Source: SSC3 sp963769585
GTDB taxonomy: Bacteria; Actinomycetota; Actinomycetes; Propionibacteriales; Nocardioidaceae
Direction of reading: 5' to 3'
NCBI GenBank assembly: GCA_963769585.1
Contig: CAVYMJ010000001.1
Span: 682,001-746,000, forward strand
DNA: 64,000 nucleotides
Under the pieces are notes generated by a model that was given only the letters and a program-made list of their open reading frames with translations, was not told where the DNA came from and did no database searches. The position numbers and the translations under genes were made by a program. Shown here one piece after another: positions 40,816 to 47,032 of this stretch (position 1 is the stretch's first letter; the number at the start of each line of letters is the position of its first letter).

Positions 40816-41253
40816 TTACCCGATTCGGTCGACAGCCTCTGCGACGGTGGTGCACCGCTGAACGGGGTCGGGCAGGTCCCAGGACCGTACGGCGAAGACC
40901 GGGACGCCGGTGCGAACGGCCAGCGCGATCTCGGAGAGGGTTCCCCAGGCGCCACCGATCGCGAGCACGGCGTCGGCGCTGCGCACCACCAGGCCGTTGC
41001 GCAGTTCGCCCAGGCCAGTGGGGATCACGATCCCGTGACCGGGGGAGGCGTCCGCGCGGGACGAGCCGGGGAGCAGGGCGACCGCGGTCCCGCCGGCCTC
41101 GGCGACCCCCTCGGCCGTGGCGGCCATGACGCCGCCGAGCCCACCGGTCACCACGACGTGCCCCCGGCCGGCCAGCAGCCGCCCGGCTTCGCGGGCCAGG
41201 TCGAGCAGCGTGACATCCTCGGGCTCGCTGGGTCCCACGACTGCGACGTACAT
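40816..41253 (-). CDS. TIGR00725/LOG-like nucleotide-binding protein
   Basis: A 145-residue Rossmann-like protein of the TIGR00725 family (SLOG superfamily, related to lysine decarboxylase-like/LOG proteins). It has MYVAVVGPSEP at the start, VVVTGGLGGVMAATAEGVAEAGG, and AVLAIGGAWGTLSEIALA near the C-terminus, the GG-x-GT(L/S)-E nucleotide-binding signature. The biochemical role is undefined. The start MYVAVVG overlaps the stop of the upstream SGNH-hydrolase gene by one base (TGATG), so the two form an operon. Confidence 0.85.
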   Translation of the reverse strand: MYVAVVGPSEPEDVTLLDLAREAGRLLAGRGHVVVTGGLGGVMAATAEGVAEAGGTAVALLPGSSRADASPGHGIVIPTGLGELRNGLVVRSADAVLAIGGAWGTLSEIALAVRTGVPVFAVRSWDLPDPVQRCTTVAEAVDRIG

Positions 41254-42011
41254 CAGATGGGAGCCAGCTCGGGCCGTTTGGGGGAGATGCCGTCGCCGCT
41301 CGAGCGCCCGGTCAGGCGGCGGTGCACCCACGGTGCCGCGAAGGTGCGCGCCCATTCAAGGTCGGCCTTGAGCTGACCAGGACGGGAGAGCTCCACCACG
41401 GGCGGGAGCGGGTGCGGGTCGAGGTCGTGCGGGACGTCGAGCTGGTCCAGGACGCGGATCGCCATGAGCTGGTGTCCCGCTGGTCCTAGGTGCAGCCGGT
41501 CGGTGCCCCACAGCCGCCAGTCCCGGAACTCCTTGAGCCGCCACAGGTCCAGGACCGCGGTGCCGTGACGGTCGGCGATCTCTCGGACGTGCTCGTTGAA
41601 GGTGGCGACCCGCCCACGCAGCCTCCCGTAGAGCGAGGACCCGGCGAGATCCATCCCGGTCCAGACGACGACGTGGGCTCCGGTTGAGGCGAGCTTCCCG
41701 ATCGCCTCGTCGTAGTGACCGGCGAGCAGGTCGAGGTCGACCTTGGGTCGAAGGATGTCGTTGCCGCCGGCATGGATGGTCACCAGGTCGGGCTGGAGTG
41801 CCACGGCGGGCGGCACCTGCTCGTCGATGATCGCCCTCAGCTTGCGCCCGCGGATGGCCAGGTTGGCGTACCGGAACTCCGGGTCCTGGGTGGCCAGGAC
41901 CTCCGCGACGCGGTCGGCCCAGCCGCGCAGGCCGTTGGGGCGTGCCGGGTCCGGGTCTCCCACGCCTTCGGTGAACGAGTCCCCGAGGGCGACGTACCGC
42001 TGGAAGCTCAT
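41253..42011 (-). CDS. SGNH/GDSL-family hydrolase
   Basis: A 252-residue esterase/lipase-like hydrolase. Block I is ALGDSFTEG (nucleophile Ser12), block III is HAGGNDILRP (Gly/Asn oxyanion), and block V is DRLHLGPAGHQ (catalytic Asp-x-x-His). No signal peptide is present, so it is cytosolic. The C-terminal 50 residues (DPHPLPPVV to the end) extend beyond the core domain. CAGAAT lies 6 nt before the ATG on this strand, suggesting a leaderless transcript. It is divergent from dcd with 58 bp between, and translationally coupled to the TIGR00725 gene. Confidence 0.88.
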   Translation of the reverse strand: MSFQRYVALGDSFTEGVGDPDPARPNGLRGWADRVAEVLATQDPEFRYANLAIRGRKLRAIIDEQVPPAVALQPDLVTIHAGGNDILRPKVDLDLLAGHYDEAIGKLASTGAHVVVWTGMDLAGSSLYGRLRGRVATFNEHVREIADRHGTAVLDLWRLKEFRDWRLWGTDRLHLGPAGHQLMAIRVLDQLDVPHDLDPHPLPPVVELSRPGQLKADLEWARTFAAPWVHRRLTGRSSGDGISPKRPELAPI

Positions 42012-42069
42012 GGAGTGATTCTGCTACGCACTAGCCGGGGCGTGGGTATCCGGGTTGTAAGGTGCTCGC

Positions 42070-42648
42070 GTGCTGTTGAGCGACCGCGACATCCTCAAGG
42101 AGATCGACTCCCAACGGGTGTCCATCGAGCCGTACGACCCCGCGATGATCCAGCCGTCGAGCATCGATTTCCGGCTGGACCGCTTCTTCCGGGTGTTTGA
42201 GAACCATCGCTACCCGCACATCGACCCGGCCGCCGACCAGTCCGACCTGACCCGGGTGGTCGAGCCTGAGGGTGACGAGCCGTTCATCCTTCATCCGGGA
42301 GAGTTCGTGCTGGGCTCGACGTACGAGGTCGTCAGTCTGCCCGACGACATCGCGGCGCGAGTGGAGGGCAAGTCCTCGCTGGGCCGCCTCGGCCTGCTCA
42401 CCCACGCCACGGCCGGCTTCGTCGACCCTGGCTTCTCCGGTCACGTCACGCTCGAGCTGGCGAACGTCGCGACGCTGCCGATCAAGCTCTACCCCGGGAT
42501 GAAGATCGGGCAGCTCTGTTTCTTCCGGTTGAGCTCTCCCGCGGAGCACCCGTATGGCTCGGAGAAGTACGGCTCGCGCTACCAGGGCCAGCGCGGACCG
42601 ACCCCGAGCAAGTCGTTCCAGAACTTCCACCGCACGCCGATCACCTAG
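42070..42648 (+). CDS. dcd: dCTP deaminase (probably bifunctional dCTP deaminase/dUTPase)
   Basis: A 192-residue trimeric enzyme of nucleotide metabolism converting dCTP to dUTP and, in actinobacteria, often on to dUMP. It has MLLSDRDILKEI at the start, IQPSSIDFRLD, GKSSLGRLGLLTHATAGFVDPGFSGHVTLELAN (catalytic Glu in the last segment), and the C-terminal GQRGPTPSKSFQNF that closes over the substrate. The length matches mycobacterial Dcd-Dut. The GTG start lies 6 nt after TAAGGT (leaderless). Confidence 0.94.
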   Translation: MLLSDRDILKEIDSQRVSIEPYDPAMIQPSSIDFRLDRFFRVFENHRYPHIDPAADQSDLTRVVEPEGDEPFILHPGEFVLGSTYEVVSLPDDIAARVEGKSSLGRLGLLTHATAGFVDPGFSGHVTLELANVATLPIKLYPGMKIGQLCFFRLSSPAEHPYGSEKYGSRYQGQRGPTPSKSFQNFHRTPIT

Positions 42649-42765
42649 CCCCCTCACACGGGGTCCCGAACCGCACCCGAGAGGCGCCGGGTCAACGCGG
42701 CTGTGGGTGGCGGCTCCGGCAGCCAGATGAGGACGGATCCGCATGCTTGTGCGCATCAGACCGTG

Positions 42766-42785
42766 CTGTACGGGTTTCTGTACAG
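42766..42785. promoter_or_regulatory. YefM-YoeB-type operator
   Basis: CTGTAC and GTACAG arms (42766-42771 and 42780-42785) contain a TGTACG and an exact TGTACA whose centres are 12 bp apart, just before the antitoxin ribosome-binding site. TGTACA palindromes spaced like this are the known binding sites of YefM-YoeB in E. coli. Confidence 0.65.
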
Positions 42786-42793
42786 GAGGAGTC

Positions 42794-43051
42794 ATGAAGA
42801 CGATGAGTTACACGGAGTCGCGAGCCCACTACGCCGAGGTCCTCGACAGCGTGATCAACGACCGAGAGGAGATCGTGATCACCCGCGCCGGTCACGAGTC
42901 GGTCGTGCTCATGTCACTGGCCGACTTCGAGTCGCTTCGGGAGACCGCGTACCTCATGCGATCACCGGCCAACGCACGTCGCTTGCTCGACGCGATGGAA
43001 CGTCTCGAAGCTGGCCGCGGGGAGCCGCGCGATCTGGTCGACGCCGACTGA
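42794..43051 (+). CDS. YefM/Phd-family antitoxin
   Basis: An 85-residue antitoxin: MKTMSYTESRAHYAEVLDSVINDREEIVITRAGHESVVLMSLADFESLRET gives the Phd/YefM DNA-binding fold, and the acidic C-terminus (LEAGRGEPRDLVDAD) would wrap the toxin. A strong AGGAGG lies 4-5 nt before the ATG. It is followed after 2 bp by a YoeB-like toxin reading frame that is broken by a frameshift. Autoregulation through the upstream TGTACA repeats is likely. Confidence 0.9.
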   Translation: MKTMSYTESRAHYAEVLDSVINDREEIVITRAGHESVVLMSLADFESLRETAYLMRSPANARRLLDAMERLEAGRGEPRDLVDAD

Positions 43052-43053
43052 GC

Positions 43054-43313
43054 ATGTTGCTGGTCTGGGACTCTCATGCCTGGGAGGACTACCTGTGGTG
43101 GCAGGCTCAGGATCGCAAGGTCCTCAAGCGGATCAACCTGCTGATCCAAGACGTTCAGCGCAATGGCAACAGCGGGATCGGAAAGCCCGATCCCTCAAGC
43201 ATGACTTCGCCGGGTACTGGTCGCGCAGAATCACCGATGAACACAGGCTCGTCTACAAGGTCACCGACACCGACACTCGCATCGCGGCGTGCCGATATCA
43301 CTACGGCCGCTGA
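43054..43313 (+). pseudogene. YoeB-like toxin, frameshifted
   Basis: The first frame (from ATG 43054) reads MLLVWDSHAWEDYLWWQAQ and DRKVLKRINLLIQDVQ up to GIGKPDP. The rest of a YoeB RNase, LKHDFAGYWSRRITDEHRLVYKV and IAACRYHYGR, continues in another frame to the stop at 43313. Total length is 260 nt, one short of an 86-residue YoeB gene, so a single base is missing near 43189-43195 (in GATCCCTC). The catalytic Glu/Arg/His/Tyr region lies after the break, so the toxin is inactive unless the shift is a sequencing error or is bypassed. Confidence 0.88.
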
Positions 43314-43818
43314 CGCGGCATGATCGGGCGCAGCCCTCGGTGGGTCATGGTCGGGCGTTCTGGCAGGCAATTCAGTCGCTGGCGGCAACCACGCGTTCGC
43401 GGTGTCTGTGCCGTCGTAGCGAGTGAAGCCGCAGCGCCACGCGAGTCCGTCCTTGAAGATGCCTTCGCCCCAACGCGACTCGCCGCTGACCAGCAGACGA
43501 GAACCCACTTGGTGCGTGGGGGGCACCTCGGAGCGCTGAGGGTTATTGCTCGGTGGGGGCATCTCAATCGTCACCTTGTTTCCTGGGTCGCGTGCCCACG
43601 CACCTGATGACTCACCTCGACGACGCCTTACGCCTGCACCTTCAGCTCTAGCCACACGTGCCGCAACGACCGCCCCGCTCCGCCGCGTCAATCGCCTCCC
43701 ACCGATCCGTCAAGCCGTCGGCGAACGACGGTGCCGAGGGCGCCGGTCCCGACCTCGTGAGTCGGGAGCCGGCGCCATGAAGGCGATGCCTTCTATTCAG
43801 TTGTGGGTCAGGGATGCC
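43314..43818. other. Region without a convincing gene
   Basis: No supported coding region. A reverse-strand frame spanning 43155-43691 has a protein-like middle (QVGSRLLVSGESRWGEG, DGLAWRCGFTRYDG) that could be a decayed gene fragment, but it has no good start and overlaps the toxin remnant. A strong hairpin is annotated at 43739-43776. Confidence 0.4.
43739..43776 (-). terminator. Hairpin downstream of the RHH/DUF4097 operon
   Basis: Arms at 43739-43753 and 43761-43776 (GGCGCCGG and CCCGAC blocks, one bulge) form a 14-bp stem with a 7-nt loop, 43 bp past the last reverse-strand gene of the operon. Confidence 0.55.
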
Positions 43819-43971
43819 TCAGCTCTCGAGCCGGTCGGCGAACCGGTGCAGGGTCTGCGCGACCCTGAGGCGGCTGCGCCGAGGTCCGGGCCTCCTGGAC
43901 CGCTGCACACCTTCGGTGAGCTCGTCGAAGCGTGCTCTGGCCAGGCGGAGGCTGCTGTCGTCGTCGTACAT
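43819..43971 (-). CDS. Small basic hypothetical protein (50 aa)
   Basis: A 50-codon frame read directly from the sequence: MYDDDSSLRLARARFDELTE, then a basic Arg/Pro stretch, then LRVAQTLHRFADRLES before TGA. GGGAG lies 7 nt upstream. It begins 31 bp after the DUF4097 gene on the same strand, so it is probably the third gene of that operon. The composition (charged helix, basic middle, amphipathic end) is protein-like. No family was recognised. Confidence 0.55.
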   Translation of the reverse strand: MYDDDSSLRLARARFDELTEGVQRSRRPGPRRSRLRVAQTLHRFADRLES

Positions 43972-44002
43972 GGAGTTCTCCCTTCGAGTGCTGGTCCCGG
44001 TC

Positions 44003-44833
44003 TCACAGCTGCTGGAGTACGACGTCGCCGCTCACGGTCTTCGCTCGTACTTCGACGTGGTCCTGGCCCTGGGTCGGGGGACCGGCACCATCAAGCGTCG
44101 AGGTGACGCGGCCACTGACCGAGGTGATGTCGGTCCACACGGGGACCCCAGCCGGGATGCCGACGCGGATGTCGCCGGAGGCGTTCTTCGCAGTGAGCCG
44201 GCCAGCGGGGAAACGGTCCACCTGGAGCTCGCCCGACCCGCTCGCGAGGCGCACGTCCCCCGAGGCGTCGTGCACGCGCAGGTCGCCCGAGCCCGACTTG
44301 AGGGAGAGTGCCGCACCGGCGTACCCGATCTGGACGCTGCCGGAGCCCGTGGAGAGCTGGGCGGCCCCTTCGATCCTGTCGACCTCGATGTCCCCGGAGC
44401 CGGAGGAGAGGTTCGCCGACCCGTGGACGGTCTGCGCCCGGACGTCGCCGGACCCCGTCTTGACGAGCGCCTCGGCGTTCACGGTCTCCAGCGTCACGCT
44501 GCCGGAGCCGCAGTGGATCCTGACCCAGCCCAGGGTCCCGGTCGCGACCAGGCCGGCAGACCCGAGCCGGGTAGTCAGCTCGCTGTCGGTCGGACAGGTC
44601 ACGCTGACGTTCAGGTCGCGGAGGTTGGACAGGAAGCCGACGCGCTTGGGTGCGATCACCACGATCTCGTGACCGCGCTGCTCCACGACCACCTCCTCGG
44701 CTCGGTGGCCGGTCACCTCGACGATCGTCTCGAGGACGTCGGCGGCGCGGACCGAGACCTGGCCGGACCCGAGCTCGACGAAGAGGACGACGGGTTCCGG
44801 GGTGTTGAACACGTGCTGCATGACTGGCTCCAA
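44003..44833 (-). CDS. DUF4097-family beta-helix repeat protein
   Basis: A 276-residue cytosolic protein built of short beta repeats, each with a GSG(D/S) turn: KTGSGDVRAQ, SSGSGDIEVDR, STGSGSVQIGY, KSGSGDLRVH, ASGSGELQVDR and NASGDIRVG. This is the DUF4097 putative adhesin-like repeat, expected to form a right-handed beta-solenoid. No signal peptide is present, so adhesion is unlikely. The start may be Met1 or Met5. It follows the ribbon-helix-helix gene by 64 bp and is probably under its control. Confidence 0.85.
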   Translation of the reverse strand: MEPVMQHVFNTPEPVVLFVELGSGQVSVRAADVLETIVEVTGHRAEEVVVEQRGHEIVVIAPKRVGFLSNLRDLNVSVTCPTDSELTTRLGSAGLVATGTLGWVRIHCGSGSVTLETVNAEALVKTGSGDVRAQTVHGSANLSSGSGDIEVDRIEGAAQLSTGSGSVQIGYAGAALSLKSGSGDLRVHDASGDVRLASGSGELQVDRFPAGRLTAKNASGDIRVGIPAGVPVWTDITSVSGRVTSTLDGAGPPTQGQDHVEVRAKTVSGDVVLQQL

Positions 44834-44897
44834 AAGGGTGTGGTCGACCGCCCGGCCGGCTGATGCCGGACAGTCAGGTGGGGTTCGTCGTCAGGGG

Positions 44898-45467
44898 TCA
44901 GACCCAGCCGGACATACGGCGTGAGCCTTGTCGGCCGCGGTCGGGGCGGCCATCGTCGAAGAAGGGGATGCTCGACAGGTCGATGTCGATGTTGACCGCG
45001 CCGCGCGACTGGGTCGCTGTGCGCAGGACGTTGACGATCCAGCCGTTGAGCGAGTGGCCGGACTTGGCCGCCAGCTCCTCGGCGCGGAACTTCACTGACT
45101 CGGGGATGCGCAGGGTGATGCGGGCGATCGTGCCCTCTTCCTCGTCCTCCTCCGACGCCTTACCGGGGGAGGACGAGGCCGGGGAAAGCGACGGAGCCGG
45201 CGGACTCGGGTAGGACGCCACATCGACGACCAGCTGCGGCTCGCGGCCCTTGAGCCGCACCTCGACCGACCCCTCGGGGAGCTCGGCGGTGATCTCGGCC
45301 GCAGCCTGGGAGAGCGCATCCATGAGCGCCAACCGGACGGCCGGGTCGAGGGCGTGAGCCAGGCGCTCGGCGGCGGCGCGGATGTCTGGGCCACCGGCCT
45401 CGGCTGCAGCCGCCAGGTCCTGGCGGAGGCTGTCGACGTACGGGGTGAGGTCCATGTGCACCACCAT
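44898..45467 (-). CDS. Ribbon-helix-helix/HicB-like DNA-binding protein
   Basis: A 189-residue protein: an N-terminal helical part (MDLTPYVDSLRQDLAAAAEA; about 1-75), an acidic Ser/Pro/Glu linker (about 85-112), and an Arc/HicB-type RHH fold (ARITLRIPESVKFRAEELAAKSGHSLNGWIVNVLR; about 114-150), where the strand TLRIP would contact DNA. The C-terminal tail is basic. A perfect 9-bp palindrome overlaps its start codon, typical of RHH autoregulation. It leads an operon with DUF4097 and a 50-residue protein. The start could also be the Met at 45455. Confidence 0.8.
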   Translation of the reverse strand: MVVHMDLTPYVDSLRQDLAAAAEAGGPDIRAAAERLAHALDPAVRLALMDALSQAAAEITAELPEGSVEVRLKGREPQLVVDVASYPSPPAPSLSPASSSPGKASEEDEEEGTIARITLRIPESVKFRAEELAAKSGHSLNGWIVNVLRTATQSRGAVNIDIDLSSIPFFDDGRPDRGRQGSRRMSGWV

Positions 45468-45486
45468 GACATCAGAATGATGTCAT
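45466..45486. promoter_or_regulatory. Operator-like palindrome over the RHH start codon
   Basis: Arms ATGACATCA (45466-45474) and TGATGTCAT (45478-45486) with a 3-bp centre overlap the RHH start codon. A further TGACGTCA palindrome (45499-45506) and single TGTCA/TGACG half sites follow within 40 bp. This suggests cooperative RHH binding that would also reach the divergent VTT-type gene. Confidence 0.6.
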
Positions 45487-45545
45487 GTCAAGCCACGTTG
45501 ACGTCATAACTGACGCCGGGTGGTGTCACAGCTACGCTTCGGCGC

Positions 45546-46004
45546 GTGGGGCTGCTGTGGTCGACCTTCGGATTCGCCTTCGCGAGCGCGCTGATCCCTG
45601 TCCTGAACGCGGAGGTCTACCTCGGCGCGGTGGGCTCGCAGACCAGTGTCGCCGCTTCCCTGGGGCTCTCGCTGGTCGCGGCCCTGGGGCAGACGCTCGG
45701 CAAGGTCATCTGGTACGTCGTGGCGAGGCGTTCGGTCGAGAGTGCCTCAGTCCGCAAGAAGCTCGACCGGCCCAAGGTCCGTGAGGCCTATGACCGGTGG
45801 GAGGCTCGGATGCGCGGCCGACCCTGGTACGCCGCAGGCATCCTCTTCGGAGCTGCCTCGGTCGGGATCCCGCCCCTGTTGATCATGGCGGTGCTGGCCG
45901 GCTCGCTGCACATGCGCTTCTGGGTGTTCGCCCTGAGCTGCTTCGTGGGGCGGGCGATGCGCTTCTACTTCATCCTGGCCGGCGTCGCCTTCTTCACCTC
46001 ATAG
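45546..46004 (+). CDS. Small VTT/DedA-like membrane protein
   Basis: A 152-residue membrane protein with four hydrophobic segments. The central loop GQTLGKVIWYVVARRSV and the later GAASVGIPPLLIMAVLAGSLHMRFWVFALSCFVGRAMRFY resemble the VTT/SNARE-associated (DedA-like) fold with its G-x-P re-entrant element. DedA proteins move or scramble lipids; the function here is unproven. GTG start with a TACGCT hexamer 7 nt upstream. Its end overlaps the convergent TetR gene by 11 bp. Confidence 0.75.
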   Translation: MGLLWSTFGFAFASALIPVLNAEVYLGAVGSQTSVAASLGLSLVAALGQTLGKVIWYVVARRSVESASVRKKLDRPKVREAYDRWEARMRGRPWYAAGILFGAASVGIPPLLIMAVLAGSLHMRFWVFALSCFVGRAMRFYFILAGVAFFTS

Positions 46005-46569
46005 GCTTCCGCGCGGCCATCGTCGCGACCGCTGCCGCGAGATCCTCCACCGCCCGCGCACAGTCGGATGGGTCGAGCAGTGGGAAGTCCAGCTCCAGCC
46101 CCATCAACGCTGCGTCCACCAGGACGACGGCGCGGGCGGCGGCGGCCTCGTGGACACCAGCGCGGACCAAGTGCGCTGCCAGGGCCGCCGTCCAGCGACC
46201 GTTCGCCTCGCGCACGACTGCGGCGTACGGCTCTCGTCCCAGCAGACCGAGAGCGGCGGCCTGGACGTACAGCGTCTGGCAGCGTTCGAGCGGTTCCTCG
46301 CGTACGGCGGCCCAGAGCTCGAGTACCGCCTGGGCGGGACCGCTGGCAGCCGGGAGCCGGTCGATGCGGGCGATGGCTCGGTCGTTGGATACCCGCATCA
46401 CCGTCGCGACCAGGTCGTCCTTGGACTCGAAGTGGTACAGCAGGATGCGGTCGCTGGTGCCCAGCGCCGCCGCCAGCGGTCGCAAGCTGAGTCCCAGCAG
46501 CCCATGCTCGAGGACGTAGTCGGTCGCCGCCTCGGCCAATGACTCTCGTCGCGCCGTCTCCCGTGCCAC
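45994..46569 (-). CDS. TetR-family regulator divergent from an SMR pump
   Basis: A 191-residue TetR repressor. The N-terminal HTH (about 5-50) has SLAEAATDYVLEHGLLGLSLRPLAAALGTSDRILLYHFESKDDL, followed by a helical ligand domain. The GTG start (VARETARRES) has GGGGAG upstream and gives the usual length; extension further upstream would cross the operators. Two 16-bp palindromes between this gene and the SMR pump gene make it the pump's probable drug-responsive repressor. Confidence 0.87.
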   Translation of the reverse strand: MARETARRESLAEAATDYVLEHGLLGLSLRPLAAALGTSDRILLYHFESKDDLVATVMRVSNDRAIARIDRLPAASGPAQAVLELWAAVREEPLERCQTLYVQAAALGLLGREPYAAVVREANGRWTAALAAHLVRAGVHEAAAARAVVLVDAALMGLELDFPLLDPSDCARAVEDLAAAVATMAARKPMR

Positions 46570-46605
46570 TCCAGCTCCCCACCTCAAACTCGTTGGACGC
46601 CTCAG

Positions 46606-46641
46606 TGTAGCGAGTGCTACATTTATGTAGCGACTGCAACA
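46606..46641. promoter_or_regulatory. Two tandem TetR operators
   Basis: TGTAGC-GAGT-GCTACA (46606-46621) and TGTAGC-GACT-GCAACA (46626-46641) repeat with a 20-bp period, two helical turns, in the middle of the divergent tetR/SMR promoter. The first is perfect and the second has one mismatch. Confidence 0.8.
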
Positions 46642-46663
46642 CAGTAAGGGAAGGAAAGAGACG

Positions 46664-46990
46664 ATGGTAGGCGCGTTAGGACTTCTCGCCTTGGCGATCT
46701 TCACCGAGGTCGCGGCGACGGCCGCCCTCCCCAGGACGCATGGCTTTCGAGACCTGCAGTGGAGCCTGCTGGTGATCGGCGGCTACGCGATCTCGATCTG
46801 GCTGCTCGCCCTGGTGGTCCGGGTGCTCCCGGTCTCGATGACCTACGCGGTCTGGTCAGGGGCCGGTACAGCACTGATCGCCGTGGTCGGAGCCGTCTAC
46901 CTCGGAGAGCACCTCGACTGGGTCAAGGTCAGCGCGCTGGCCTTCATCATCACCGGGGTCGTGATGCTCAACCTCAACGGCGCCCACTGA
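46664..46990 (+). CDS. Small multidrug resistance (SMR) family efflux protein
   Basis: A 108-residue four-helix EmrE/QacE-type protein that would export cationic compounds as a dimer using the proton gradient. The essential Glu is in helix 1 (LALAIFTEVAATAALPRT, Glu15). Other signatures are YAISIWLLALVVRVLPVSMTYAVWSGAGTALIAVVGAVYLGE and the C-terminal FIITGVVMLNL. GGAAGG serves as ribosome-binding site. It is controlled from the divergent TetR region with twin operators. Confidence 0.93.
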   Translation: MVGALGLLALAIFTEVAATAALPRTHGFRDLQWSLLVIGGYAISIWLLALVVRVLPVSMTYAVWSGAGTALIAVVGAVYLGEHLDWVKVSALAFIITGVVMLNLNGAH

Positions 46991-47032
46991 GCCCGGTTCC
47001 AGCCCAGCACGGTCGGGCGGAGCTCGCCCTGG

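Noticed and set aside
43155..43691. Reverse-strand 178-codon frame
   Set aside because: Its middle looks somewhat protein-like, but there is no start signal or recognisable family, and it overlaps the toxin remnant; mentioned only as a possible decayed fragment.
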